A stretch of DNA of 64,000 bases from Chloroflexota bacterium (lineage in GTDB: Bacteria > Chloroflexota > Anaerolineae > Anaerolineales > Villigracilaceae): positions 1-64,000 of the forward strand of contig JAAENC010000192.1 in NCBI GenBank assembly GCA_024224815.1. The letters run 5' to 3'. The translations under genes were made by a program, and so were the position numbers. Below the pieces are notes generated by a model. That model was not told the DNA's origin and searched no databases. It was given only the letters and a program-made list of their open reading frames with translations. Below, piece by piece: positions 40,243 to 49,475 of this stretch (the stretch's first letter is position 1; each line of letters opens with the position of its first letter).

Positions 40243-41906
40243 ATCTTTACCTCTACAATGGTGCGTGTCCCCTGCTCTGGTTTAGTCTCTATGCTCAATT
40301 TGCCTTTCATTTTCTGTGCGCGTTCTTCTATCCCTGAGAGTCCCATCCCGCCGCTTTTACGGGCAGTATCCAGGTCAAAACCGCGCCCATCATCTTTAAT
40401 CTCAAGCCTGACTATATCTTCATCTTGAGAGATATTCACCCAAATATGCTTTGCTTCAGCATGCTTCAAGGCATTATTCAAGACTTCCTGTGAAATACGA
40501 TAAAGCCCATCTTCTATTTCCAAAGGCAAACGCCCTTTGATCTCAGGCTGTATCTCTGCTTTTAGCCCCGCTCGTTTTTCAACAGCATATAAACGTGTTT
40601 CCAGTGCGGCGGCCAGACCTTCAGCTTCCAGCACAGGTGGACGTAATTCAAAGATTAGCAGGCGCATCTCAGCCAGCCCCTCTTTCCCTGCCGCTTTGAT
40701 CTCTTCCAAATATTCGGTGGCTTTATCCTTTTTCCCTTTAGCAAGCAACCCTTTCGCCGCATCTGCATGAAGCATGATCCCATATAAACCCTGCGTAACG
40801 GAATCGTGTAGATCCGCAGCCAAACGATTTCGCTCTGTGACGATTGCCTGTTCCTTTTCACTTTGGCTGAGGGCTTCCTCCACCAAAAAACGACGCTGTG
40901 TTTCGCGCCGCATCACGAATCCGCCCACGAGCACACCGATCAAAATCGTCAGAATACTGATCCCAAAAACAACCTGCTGCCCCTGAAAATTGGATAGTGA
41001 TGTCTGCCGCACAATATCTTCTGGTGCGCGCAAACCAACCGCCATCACTTCCCCACCGATGCTGATAGGGGCAAAAGCGATCAATTCCAGCGTGTCCCAG
41101 CCTGTCTCATCCTCATAGATGTAGAAATCCCCCCGAAGGTTTCCTCTATCCCATGCATCCATCCCATCTGCCATCATTTCCAAAGCTCGCTGTCTGCTCG
41201 CTAGAAGATTTGCCTGGCTCATCTCATCACTCGATGACCAGATGATGTCATAATCTTCATTAACCAAAAAGATATGTCCTTCTCCTTGTGGCTTGAAAGG
41301 GGCAATATGACGCTCTATCAATGTATCAAAGGTCAGGTTGCCGACAATCACGCCAGCAAATTCCCCACTCGGGGCAGGATGTTCTTCATCAACAATGCTT
41401 TCAAAAACAGGAATGGTGATCTTGAATCCCAATTTCCCCGCTCGAAACGTTTGCAACTCAACGATAATCAGCTCAGTATTATCAACGTGGCTCTCTTTCG
41501 CTTCCTTAAAATACGAACGCCAGGCGTAGTCAATCCCCTCTGCGGCAGTATCAATGACGAAGATTTGAGCAGTTCCTTCGGCATCCAGAAAGCCTATATC
41601 CGTGATGCCCAAGGGAGATAGTTCGTCCAATTTGCGGGCTAATTCGCTTCGGGCAATATCTTCATCAAAATATTGAATTTCAGCTACTTCCCTCAACGCC
41701 CCAAGACTGCCGGAAAGGTCATCGAATAAGCCCTCGATCCCGACAGCGGTTCCTTCTACCAGTAAAAGCTGTTGTTGATTATAGCTTTCGAGCACATCTC
41801 TTTCGGTAGCCTGTAGCGTTAAAAACCATGCCAACCAAATAACCCCGACCAGCAAGAAACCAGCGGCGATGATGATCCAAAACTTGGAGAAACTTTGCTT
41901 TTCCAT
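40239..41906 (-). CDS. Sensor histidine kinase with extracellular dCache-like domain
   Basis: The 555-residue protein has a membrane helix near 10-30, a periplasmic sensor of about 270 residues (dCache-like, with DIGFLDAEGTAQIFVID and FAGVIVGNLTFDTLI), and a second helix (VVFGISILTILIGVLVGGF). The kinase core is of the HisKA_3 type, NRLAADLHDSVTQGLYGIML with the His, and NNALKHAEAKHI and DDGRGFDLDTAR of the HATPase domain. Ligand could be a small organic molecule, but no binding signature is clear. It pairs with the regulator at 39583-40242. Confidence 0.93.
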   Translation of the reverse strand: MEKQSFSKFWIIIAAGFLLVGVIWLAWFLTLQATERDVLESYNQQQLLLVEGTAVGIEGLFDDLSGSLGALREVAEIQYFDEDIARSELARKLDELSPLGITDIGFLDAEGTAQIFVIDTAAEGIDYAWRSYFKEAKESHVDNTELIIVELQTFRAGKLGFKITIPVFESIVDEEHPAPSGEFAGVIVGNLTFDTLIERHIAPFKPQGEGHIFLVNEDYDIIWSSSDEMSQANLLASRQRALEMMADGMDAWDRGNLRGDFYIYEDETGWDTLELIAFAPISIGGEVMAVGLRAPEDIVRQTSLSNFQGQQVVFGISILTILIGVLVGGFVMRRETQRRFLVEEALSQSEKEQAIVTERNRLAADLHDSVTQGLYGIMLHADAAKGLLAKGKKDKATEYLEEIKAAGKEGLAEMRLLIFELRPPVLEAEGLAAALETRLYAVEKRAGLKAEIQPEIKGRLPLEIEDGLYRISQEVLNNALKHAEAKHIWVNISQDEDIVRLEIKDDGRGFDLDTARKSGGMGLSGIEERAQKMKGKLSIETKPEQGTRTIVEVKI

Positions 41907-42009
41907 TGGCTGTATCTTACCATTTTATCGAAGCAGAAAGATATAGCAGCCTAATATTAAGTTGGGGATTTGTTTAGGGATGTTTGCAGTTTGATATGAT
42001 CTTCGTTTT

Positions 42010-42130
42010 TTAGCTCACAGGAATTCCCAAATAAAAAGTACTGCCCGGATAATTCTCTTCATCGTGACCCGTGCTTTCCACCCATGTTTTCCCGCCGTGG
42101 GCTTCTGCGATACCACGTACGATGGCTAAT
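42010..42130 (-). pseudogene. C-terminal remnant of a histidine kinase related to 44039-45244
   Basis: On the minus strand the frame LAIVRGIAEAHGGKTWVEST continues to the stop as GHDEENYPGSTFYLGIPVS. This matches the last 39 codons of the cNMP-binding histidine kinase gene at about 88 percent nucleotide identity by eye. The similarity stops abruptly at 42130, where unrelated sequence begins. It is what remains of a second copy. Confidence 0.8.
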
Positions 42131-42152
42131 CGCAAAACTTGAGTAAGTGCTT

Positions 42153-42959
42153 TCAATCATCTTGCGAAATAAAATTAACCACTTCCCCCCACCATTGAAG
42201 CTCGGAACTGACCGGCACCTCGTTATGTCTTGCATTTTCAAAGATCCAAAGTTTCTTCTCTGTGGTAATTGAATCATAGAGCTTTATTCCATGCTGAATT
42301 GGGATAACTTCATCATCTCCAGCAAGAAGAAGGGCTATTTTCCCATCATATCCTTGTAGGTTTTCAATATTATTGAATTTATCCAGTATCAGCCAGCGGG
42401 CTGGCAGGTAGGGGTAGTGAGTTTGTGCCACCTTTGGTAGCGTGTCCCAGGGGAGGAAGAGCACCACGCTCTGAATGGGGACATCCGTTTTTCGGAGGGC
42501 ACTGGCGACTACACCGCATCCCAGTGACTCGCCCCAAAGGTATAGCGGTTCTCCATATTCTTCATGGGCTAATCTTATAGTCTCAAGTGCATCCTTTACC
42601 AAAATATCTTCACTGGGCTGGCCATCACGTCCGCCATAGCCGGGATATTCAGCCAGAATAACGCGCATATTATGTCTTGATAACGCTTCGACGTAAAAAG
42701 CACGATGATAAGCTACCCCGGCATTGCCGTGAAAGATAATGATAGTCCCTTCTATATTCGTGGCTTCTTTGTGATCAACAAAACCGTGAAAATTTTTGAA
42801 CGAAGGCCAATGCCCTAAGCCTTCAAAGAGGGCACTCTCTTTTGATAATTGAATTTGAGCTGGCAAATAAAGCATTTTTCGTTGAGATATAAAAACAAGG
42901 GTGCATAAGGCTAAATACCCCGCTAAAACAAAGAGTAATGTTTTCCAGATCATACGCAT
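42153..42959 (-). CDS. Membrane-anchored alpha/beta hydrolase
   Basis: The 268-residue protein starts with one membrane helix (LLFVLAGYLALCTLVFIS). It then has the alpha/beta-hydrolase fold: GTIIIFHGNAGVAYH (oxyanion region HGN), LWGESLGCGVV (nucleophile Ser in GESLG), LLLAGDDEVIPI (Asp) and ENARHNEVP (His). This matches ABHD13/serine-aminopeptidase-like hydrolases on the outer face of the membrane. The substrate is unknown. Confidence 0.9.
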   Translation of the reverse strand: MRMIWKTLLFVLAGYLALCTLVFISQRKMLYLPAQIQLSKESALFEGLGHWPSFKNFHGFVDHKEATNIEGTIIIFHGNAGVAYHRAFYVEALSRHNMRVILAEYPGYGGRDGQPSEDILVKDALETIRLAHEEYGEPLYLWGESLGCGVVASALRKTDVPIQSVVLFLPWDTLPKVAQTHYPYLPARWLILDKFNNIENLQGYDGKIALLLAGDDEVIPIQHGIKLYDSITTEKKLWIFENARHNEVPVSSELQWWGEVVNFISQDD

Positions 42960-43013
42960 ATTTTCTTTTGGTCTATAGTCATAGGATTATTATCTATTGC
43001 TATTGTACATTGC

Positions 43014-43042
43014 TTGAACGCTCTTCTTTATTTCACTATACT
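43014..43042 (+). promoter_or_regulatory. Promoter of the radical SAM gene
   Basis: TTGAAC (43014-43019), a 17-nt spacer and TATACT (43037-43042), followed by a leader of about 35 nt. Confidence 0.7.
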
Positions 43043-43083
43043 CTAAACACAGCCTTTTCCACATTTACTAATGTTGCAAAAAG

Positions 43084-44010
43084 ATGAAGAACTTCCAACC
43101 AGTCTACCTTGGCCTACTCGAAAACGGGGCGCTTGAAAAGCGCGTTAAATTAGCTTTTGAGCATCTTGAAAATTGTGATCTCTGCGCGCGTATCTGCCAT
43201 GTCAATCGGCGGGAAGGCATACAAGGCGCAGCCTGTCGCACAGGAGAAAAGGCTTTATTGCATAGTTTTGCTCCGCATCATGGAGAAGAAGCTCCATTAC
43301 GCGGGTGGAGAGGTTCGGGAACGATCTTTTTCAGTTGGTGCAATCTGAGTTGCACCTATTGCCAAAATTGGGAGATCAGCCACAAGGGTGTTGGGCATGA
43401 AGTGGAGCCAGAAGAACTCGCTGAAATGATGCTCAACCTGCAAAAACGTGGTTGTCATAATATCAACTTTGTTTCTCCAAGCCATGTGGTTGCGCAAATC
43501 CTTGCTGCGGTTTTGATCGCCGCGCGCAAAGGCTTGCGTCTGCCGCTTGTTTATAATACCGGTGGTTATGACAGCATGGAAGCCTTAACGCTGCTCGATG
43601 GCGTGGTCGATATCTACATGCCTGATATGAAATACGGCGATTCGCAGGTGGCGCGCGAGTATTCACGTGTTCACAATTATTGGGAAATTAATCAGGTAGC
43701 CATCCGCGAGATGCATCGGCAAGTCGGGGATTTAGTTGTTGATGAGAAGGGCGTGGCAAAACAGGGGCTTCTAGTGCGACATCTGGTTTTGCCAAATAAT
43801 TTGGCAAATTCTGAGAAGGTGATCGCCTTCTTGGCTGAAGATATTTCAAAAAACACATACCTGAATTTGATGGCACAATACCACCCAGCCTATAAGGCAT
43901 ATAAATCCCCAATCCTAAATCAAAGAATTACAGAGAAAGAGTATCAAGATGCGATCATGCTTACAAAAGAGCATGGACTACGTCGTGCCATTTATCGTAA
44001 GCTTTTCTAA
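43084..44010 (+). CDS. PflX-family radical SAM protein
   Basis: The 308-residue protein has the cluster motif SWCNLSCTYCQNWEIS (CxxxCxxC) followed by a glycyl-activase-like barrel. Extra Cys near the start (CDLCARICHVN) resemble the ferredoxin-like region of COG1313 (PflX) proteins. These are related to pyruvate formate-lyase activases, but their target is not known. It stands alone and is followed by a convergent histidine kinase gene. Confidence 0.9.
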   Translation: MKNFQPVYLGLLENGALEKRVKLAFEHLENCDLCARICHVNRREGIQGAACRTGEKALLHSFAPHHGEEAPLRGWRGSGTIFFSWCNLSCTYCQNWEISHKGVGHEVEPEELAEMMLNLQKRGCHNINFVSPSHVVAQILAAVLIAARKGLRLPLVYNTGGYDSMEALTLLDGVVDIYMPDMKYGDSQVAREYSRVHNYWEINQVAIREMHRQVGDLVVDEKGVAKQGLLVRHLVLPNNLANSEKVIAFLAEDISKNTYLNLMAQYHPAYKAYKSPILNQRITEKEYQDAIMLTKEHGLRRAIYRKLF

Positions 44011-44038
44011 TGATCAGAATTTTTGTCCCCAAGGTTTT

Positions 44039-45244
44039 TTAACTAGCAGGAATTTCCAAATAAAAAGTACTTCCAGAAAGATTCTCTTCGTCGTGACCCG
44101 AGCTTTCCACCCATGTTTTCCCGCCGTGGGCTTCTGCGATGCCGCGCACGATGGCTAATCCCAGTCCTGAGCCGCCGCCCTTAAAGGATGTTTTTCCTGA
44201 TGAGTGCGTCGCCACTTCTCCCACCTGATAGAATTTTTCAAAAGCCAATTCGTGATGTTCTGCGTCCAGCCCAATGCCTGTATCGTGAATGGATATCTTC
44301 GCGCTCTTCACGTTATTTTCTAGCGCAGAAGGCATCGCGTTGATCGTGATTTTTCCCCCATCCGGTGTATATTTGATCGCATTCACAAGAAGGTGATGAA
44401 GCGCTTTTTCCATCAGCGCAGGGTCAGCTTTGATATTGGGCGTATCTGTATTATGTTCGATGCTTAGAGCTATATTCCGTTCTTGCGCCGCGGTTGACAA
44501 TTTATAGGCTACTTTTTCTAGAATCTGTTTGACCGGCACTGTAACGGGGCTGATTTTGAATGAGTCGGCATCAATACGCGTTAAATCGAGCATTGTGTTA
44601 ACAATGCCGTGCATCCGCTCAGTGCCTTTATTGATTCCCTGAAGGACTTCGCCAAGATTATTTTTTACTTCGGCATTAAGTGATGCTTGCAAAACATTGA
44701 CATAGCCTTTTAATACCGTCAGCGGTGTGCGGAGTTCATGTGCCGTGACTTGAATAAACTCCATCTTGTTGCGATCCATTTGACGCAGCATCTTATTCGT
44801 TTTTTGCAGATCAGAAATTGATTTTTGGTCATTATCACGCAGACGGTTAAGGGTGATTCCGATCAAATCTAATGCGATCCGCGGGTTTTTAGCGAGGATA
44901 TTCTCAAAATCTTTTTTATCCATTTCGAGCATGGTACATGGCGTAGTGGTATGCACAGATGCAGAGCGCGGTGCATCCTGAATTAATGCCATTTCACCGA
45001 CGATATCGCCTTTTTTGCCAACGCGTAAAATGCGCGTTGATTCTTCATCGCCTAGTCGCTGAGAAATAAGAACCTTCCCCTCGGCAATTACATAAAGAAC
45101 ATCTTCGTGCTCCTCTTCGCGGCAGAGAAGATGATTTGCAGGATAATCGCAAATATGGGAGAGTTCGGCGATCTCTGCCAGACTCTCATCTCCCAAACCT
45201 TTATAGACAAGTTGTAGGAGGGCTATTTTATCGTCGGTTTTCAT
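44039..45244 (-). CDS. Histidine kinase with cyclic-nucleotide-binding domain
   Basis: The 401-residue protein joins a CRP-like cNMP-binding domain (about 1-125: GKVLISQRLGDEESTRILRV, DIVGEMALIQDAPRSASVHT with the phosphate-binding RSA) to a HisKA kinase (FIQVTAHELRTPLTVLKGYV) and HATPase (LVNAIKYTPDGGKITI, GGGSGLGLAIVRGIAEAHGG). It has no membrane segment. It is likely to relay a cAMP or similar signal in the cytosol. No receiver gene is adjacent. A truncated second copy of its 3' end is at 42010-42130. Confidence 0.94.
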   Translation of the reverse strand: MKTDDKIALLQLVYKGLGDESLAEIAELSHICDYPANHLLCREEEHEDVLYVIAEGKVLISQRLGDEESTRILRVGKKGDIVGEMALIQDAPRSASVHTTTPCTMLEMDKKDFENILAKNPRIALDLIGITLNRLRDNDQKSISDLQKTNKMLRQMDRNKMEFIQVTAHELRTPLTVLKGYVNVLQASLNAEVKNNLGEVLQGINKGTERMHGIVNTMLDLTRIDADSFKISPVTVPVKQILEKVAYKLSTAAQERNIALSIEHNTDTPNIKADPALMEKALHHLLVNAIKYTPDGGKITINAMPSALENNVKSAKISIHDTGIGLDAEHHELAFEKFYQVGEVATHSSGKTSFKGGGSGLGLAIVRGIAEAHGGKTWVESSGHDEENLSGSTFYLEIPAS

Positions 45245-45371
45245 AAAAAGAGTATACGCTGATTTTTTAGGCGGAATTGCTACAGTACCATTGCAATATA
45301 TTATTTATCTTATAGGCTGTCTCAAAACGCTCAATATCTTTTTGGAAATCTTTCAGTTTATATAGCCTTCC

Positions 45372-46769
45372 TTAGGGTCTCACACCAAAGATTGCTTCAG
45401 GATATTTTGTTGTCAAATCGGTTAAAGTATTTACAGAATTATCACGAAGAACTTGGTCAAAGAAGTTCACAGAATAAAAATTAATAATCTCCAATCCAAG
45501 CGTGCCGTCTATGGGGCCTTTTAACCCAAGCGAAGGGGCAAGCGGCGAAAGCAAGGGCAGGCTTGAAAAATCATAATGTTTTGTTCCTTGAATAATGAAT
45601 TCAAAGACTTCGTTTGTCGAAGCGTTAACAAGGTCTTCGGTCAGGCCGTAGTTGCGGGCGGGGTTGTCTAAATCCCAGTTTTCGCTGTGCATGAGCATGA
45701 TGGGCTGTGTTAATCCGCCTGAGATGGCTTTCATTGAGACAGGCTCAGCCCACAGATCCATCACGAGAGCGGCTTTGCAGCGTGCGTCAGATGCGCAGAA
45801 TTCTACAGTCGCACCGGCGCCTGTCGAGTGGCCGAAAATGCCTACTTGCTCGAGATTTATTTTTTCCGAGAGCAAGCCCAGGGTTGAGTTTGCGTTCGTT
45901 CCTTCCAATTCATCCAAGACAAAAGAAATATCATCTGCCCATTGCCGAACGAGCTTGTTAGATGCCCTATCATATTCTTCCTGCGAGACACCGCTGGGGA
46001 GCGCATCCGGATTTCTTGGTGCCTCCCGCCCGTCTGGAAAAACCGTCAAAATGGCGCCATAGGTGTGATTGATGCCAACGACAGTATATCCGTGCGAAGC
46101 GAGTTCCTCGACCTGAAAGATATTTTGCTCTTTGAAACCAGCCCAACCATGCGAAAAAATAAGCACGGGCGATTTCTCTTTAATCGGCGGCGCATCAATA
46201 TAAGCGTTTGCTTTTACATATTTGAGATGATCCAACGCGAAGGATGGCAGGTCTATATAGGTTGCGATAGCGGGAGCGGCAGATTCGATATCCTGCATCC
46301 ACTGCGCTCGGATGTGGCCACTCGTGTTTTCAGCGGGATACCATATCTGAACCATGATCTCACGAGGGGCTTTGGGATCGTTTCCGTAAAGCTCCAGTCG
46401 GCTATTATCCGTTAAATGAGCGATAGTTGTCCCGACCTGATAAGGCCCCGTAATGGCATAAGGCTTGGGGATGGGAAGCAGTTTTCCTGCAAGGATAGAG
46501 ATTATGGCTAAAAGAAGAGAGAAGCCAACGGTGATGGATGCGCCAAGATTTGTTGCTTGCGTAAGAGCGACAATAACGAGCAGTAGAATGGCGATAAAAA
46601 GCGGCCAAAGCTGCCAGCGAAACCCTTCAAGAAAAAGTTGGCTGCCAGCCAATACTATTAAGGCTATAGGAAGGGTTTTGTGTTTTAGCGTCTCAGAGAG
46701 CGAAGGCAGAAAATAGCCAATCGCTGCGAGGATAGAGAAAATACCAAGGGAGAGTTCAAAGGGTCGCAT
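45372..46769 (-). CDS. Membrane-anchored PAF-acetylhydrolase-like alpha/beta hydrolase
   Basis: The 465-residue protein begins with four or five membrane helices. A PAF-AH isoform II-like hydrolase follows (VLIFSHGWAGFKEQNIFQVE; GIFGHSTGAGATVEF with the Ser nucleophile in GHSTG; MDLWAEPVS; and a C-terminal TKHYDFSSLPLL with His). Such enzymes cleave short acyl groups from lipids or esters. The enzymatic half would face outside. Confidence 0.88.
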   Translation of the reverse strand: MRPFELSLGIFSILAAIGYFLPSLSETLKHKTLPIALIVLAGSQLFLEGFRWQLWPLFIAILLLVIVALTQATNLGASITVGFSLLLAIISILAGKLLPIPKPYAITGPYQVGTTIAHLTDNSRLELYGNDPKAPREIMVQIWYPAENTSGHIRAQWMQDIESAAPAIATYIDLPSFALDHLKYVKANAYIDAPPIKEKSPVLIFSHGWAGFKEQNIFQVEELASHGYTVVGINHTYGAILTVFPDGREAPRNPDALPSGVSQEEYDRASNKLVRQWADDISFVLDELEGTNANSTLGLLSEKINLEQVGIFGHSTGAGATVEFCASDARCKAALVMDLWAEPVSMKAISGGLTQPIMLMHSENWDLDNPARNYGLTEDLVNASTNEVFEFIIQGTKHYDFSSLPLLSPLAPSLGLKGPIDGTLGLEIINFYSVNFFDQVLRDNSVNTLTDLTTKYPEAIFGVRP

Positions 46770-46830
46770 ATTTTTTGCTTTCTAATTTTGTTTTTTGCTT
46801 GTTTTCCAGAATTAAGATGGGGGCAGACTT

Positions 46831-47514
46831 TTACCACGCCATCTTTTTCCCATCTTGAAAGAATTTACCTTGGGGGCCATCATCAGGAAGAGTAGCTGCC
46901 CAAACGAGTCCGCGTGCGCCTTCTTCGAGGCCGAGGGGGGCTTCTGCACCGCCCATATCCGTTTTGACCCAACCGGGGTGAACGGAGTTGACGAGGATAT
47001 TCTTGCTCTTAACCGCATCCGCAAGCATGACCGTGATTCCGTTTAGAGCGAGCTTGGAGAGTCTGTAGGCAGGGGTGGAATCGCTAAAGGAGCTGATTTG
47101 CCCCAATTCAGAAGAGACATTCACGATGCGGCCGTAATTTTGCGCGATCATCATTGGCAAAAAGGCACGCGTTAAGGCAAGCGGGGCGTAGGTATTTGTA
47201 TCTAAGGTGCTGCGTAGTTTTTCTTCGGGGACATCCAGAATATGGTCATTTCTGTCGATCAGGATGCCGGCGTTGTTAATGAGCGCATCCAGTCGGCCGA
47301 ATTCTGTGTCCACGTGGGATTTTAGCACGTCGATGTTTTTCGCCGAGAGAACGTCCAGTTGGTGAAAACGCACGCCCAAATCACGCGCGACGCGTTCTCC
47401 ATCCTCTGCGTTGCGGCTGGTCAGGATGACTTCATAATCCAATGCTTTCATTTGCTTCGCGCTTTCTAATCCGATACCGCGATTTGCGCCAGTAATTAGA
47501 ATGACTTTTTTCAT
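46831..47514 (-). CDS. Short-chain dehydrogenase/reductase
   Basis: The 227-residue SDR has the NAD(P)-binding TGANRGIGLESAKQM, NNAG in LINNAGILID, and active-site Ser and YRLSK (YxxxK). The start at 47514 follows GAGGTAAAT; a longer in-frame start lacks a site. It is divergent from azlC. The substrate is unknown (carbonyl reductase-like). Confidence 0.92.
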   Translation of the reverse strand: MKKVILITGANRGIGLESAKQMKALDYEVILTSRNAEDGERVARDLGVRFHQLDVLSAKNIDVLKSHVDTEFGRLDALINNAGILIDRNDHILDVPEEKLRSTLDTNTYAPLALTRAFLPMMIAQNYGRIVNVSSELGQISSFSDSTPAYRLSKLALNGITVMLADAVKSKNILVNSVHPGWVKTDMGGAEAPLGLEEGARGLVWAATLPDDGPQGKFFQDGKKMAW

Positions 47515-47630
47515 ATTTACCTCATCTATTTTGAACAGTTCAATTATTTTACCTTTTATTTTTCTAAGATGAAAAAATCCTGATAAAATCACCTCTGTCT
47601 TTTTTCTATTACACCCCATCTCTCTTCCTT

Positions 47631-48323
47631 ATGAAATCAAAACAAAAAGATTTTCTCTCTGGCGCACGCGATAGTCTCCCTATTTTGCTTGGCGTTGCCC
47701 CTTTTGGGCTTATCTGTAGTGTCGCTGCCATTAGTGTTGGACTAACGCCCTTTGAAGCGACAGGCATGTCCTTTGTCGTTTTTGCGGGCGCATCTCAGCT
47801 TGCTGTTTTGCAATTACTCGGCGAAGGGACGGTTTGGATAGTGATGGTACTCACCACGTGGGTTATTAACCTGCGTTTTACGATGTATAGTGCCAGCCTT
47901 GCCCCTTATTTGCAAACTGAGCCGGTGCTCCGTAAAATTCCTTTTGTCTATGCTTTGTCTGACCAGGCATTTGGTGTTAGCATGACAAAATTTGCCAATG
48001 AAGTGCCCAAAAACCCTGCCTGGTATTTTTATGGCTCTGTATCGATAATCTGGTTTACTTGGATGATAAGTGCCATTATTGGGGCCTTGCTCGGTGCTTT
48101 AATCCCTGCTAGCTGGGGGCTCGATTTTGCTTTCCCGCTCAGTTTTTTGGCACTTATGTTTGCTGCTATCAAAGACAAAGCCACTGTTGTCGCTGCGCTG
48201 GTTGGCGGGGGAACAGCCATTCTCGTAAAAGGCTTGCCCTATAATTTGGGTTTGATCCTGGCGGCTACTTTAGGGATTGCTGCGGGTGTTTTTGCAGAGA
48301 AAAAGATGGGAGGCGCAAAATGA
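47631..48323 (+). CDS. azlC: AzlC-family branched-chain amino-acid exporter, large subunit
   Basis: The 230-residue polytopic protein has SLPILLGVAPFGLICSVAAI, VVFAGASQLAVLQLLG and WVINLRFTMYSASL, the AzlC hallmarks. With AzlD it exports branched-chain amino acids and analogues. TTCCTT precedes the ATG and is not a strong ribosome site. The stop overlaps azlD as ATGA. Confidence 0.95.
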   Translation: MKSKQKDFLSGARDSLPILLGVAPFGLICSVAAISVGLTPFEATGMSFVVFAGASQLAVLQLLGEGTVWIVMVLTTWVINLRFTMYSASLAPYLQTEPVLRKIPFVYALSDQAFGVSMTKFANEVPKNPAWYFYGSVSIIWFTWMISAIIGALLGALIPASWGLDFAFPLSFLALMFAAIKDKATVVAALVGGGTAILVKGLPYNLGLILAATLGIAAGVFAEKKMGGAK

Positions 48324-48640
48324 AAGGGACTTCTGTCTGGTTTCTTTTTATCGCGATGGCCGTCGGGACATTTGCTCTTCGCTTTTCTTTTATCTATCTC
48401 TTCGGCAAAGTGGATATGCCAGACTGGCTGCGGAACGCGCTTAAATTTGTGCCTGCTTCCGTTTTAGCAGCATTGGTTTTTCCCGCACTAGTCTACTCCG
48501 AGGGCGCCCTCGACGTCTCTCTGAACAATATTCGTCTACTTGCAGGAATAGGCGGCGCGCTCGTTGCCTGGCGTACCAAAAACGTGATGTGGACGATCAT
48601 TGTGGGGATGGTTTTATTTTGGCTTTTGGGATCTCTATGA
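48320..48640 (+). CDS. azlD: AzlD-family transport protein, small subunit
   Basis: The 106-residue protein has three or four membrane helices, FALRFSFIYLFGKVDMPDWL and FVPASVLAALVFPALVYSEG, the AzlD signature. It overlaps azlC by 4 nt and is needed with it for export. No terminator is visible before the convergent gene. Confidence 0.95.
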   Translation: MKGTSVWFLFIAMAVGTFALRFSFIYLFGKVDMPDWLRNALKFVPASVLAALVFPALVYSEGALDVSLNNIRLLAGIGGALVAWRTKNVMWTIIVGMVLFWLLGSL

Positions 48641-48672
48641 TTTTGCGAGCCGATATTACTGAATAATCACTT

Positions 48673-49302
48673 TTATCGCTCTTTCTTGCGCCCATATTTC
48701 CACCCCCAGAGTAAGATATAACCTACGAAAGCACCCGCTAAATTTGCCAAAATATCTAGCCAGGTATCGAATCCGCTACTGTCAAATTGGTAGCCAGCCC
48801 AATATTTGGAGAGAAATTCATATAACTCTGAGAAAACGCTAAAGAGTGATGCGAAAAAAAGAAGCAGGATCAGGTTCGCTATCAGGTGGGCAAATTTTCT
48901 GTCACGCGTGTGGCGCAGGTCAAATAACCCATCCCCATCTTCTAGTTTGAAATTAATCACAAAATATTCGTAAACCAATGCGATAGAAATCCCTCCGCCC
49001 AGAAAATGCAGAATTTTATCGTTGAAAATCCAGTAGGGGATGAGCCGAAAGGCAAAAATCACAAATGCTGCGCCCAATAGATAAGGATAGCTTTTCCGTT
49101 GTTCTTTCCATGAGCGACTTGGCTGTATATCTCGCAAGAGGGGGAGTTTGAAAATCGCCAGTAAGAGCGGCGGTAAACTCAGTGCGTAGAGCATGAAGAG
49201 AACCCAGGCGAGATTGTAGATCGGCTCGTACCAGGAAATATTGGTGATCAGGTAGTCAATGGAGTTAAACATGAGAGCAAGTGTATCGTATTTTAAACTC
49301 AT
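48673..49302 (-). CDS. Polytopic membrane protein, VanZ/YjdJ-like
   Basis: The 209-residue protein has about five membrane helices. HFLGGGISIALVYEYFV and FDTWLDILANLAGAFVGYIL resemble the small VanZ- and DUF2238-like proteins, where His and Asp residues line the membrane. Starts at 49302 (used) and 49272 are both without good ribosome sites. Function unknown. Confidence 0.75.
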   Translation of the reverse strand: MSLKYDTLALMFNSIDYLITNISWYEPIYNLAWVLFMLYALSLPPLLLAIFKLPLLRDIQPSRSWKEQRKSYPYLLGAAFVIFAFRLIPYWIFNDKILHFLGGGISIALVYEYFVINFKLEDGDGLFDLRHTRDRKFAHLIANLILLLFFASLFSVFSELYEFLSKYWAGYQFDSSGFDTWLDILANLAGAFVGYILLWGWKYGRKKER

Positions 49303-49331
49303 GTTACGCTGTGATGAGAAAATGACTGTCG

Positions 49332-49390
49332 TTTTCCCCCTCTGTCCTACGGACAAAGTGCCCTTTGGGGGAAGGTTAGGAGGGGGGCTG
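49332..49390. repeat. CCCCC/GGGGG intergenic repeat
   Basis: TTTTCCCCCTCTGTCCTACG, later TTTGGGGGAAGGTTAGGAGG. It belongs to the GC-rich family. The gap is 170 bp and holds no gene. Confidence 0.65.
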
Positions 49391-49475
49391 TAACCAAAGT
49401 TTTAATTAAAAACAATCGACTGCGTATTAAATAAAAACTGGGCAGATATATGTATCTGCCCAGTTTTTTGACTCG

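Noticed and set aside
47515-47619. Upstream start for the SDR at 46831
   Set aside because: No ribosome site and no homology-like sequence before the TGANRGIG motif.
49321-49392. Possible rho-independent terminator pair
   Set aside because: The G/C runs lack a T-tract and match the dispersed GC-rich repeat family instead.
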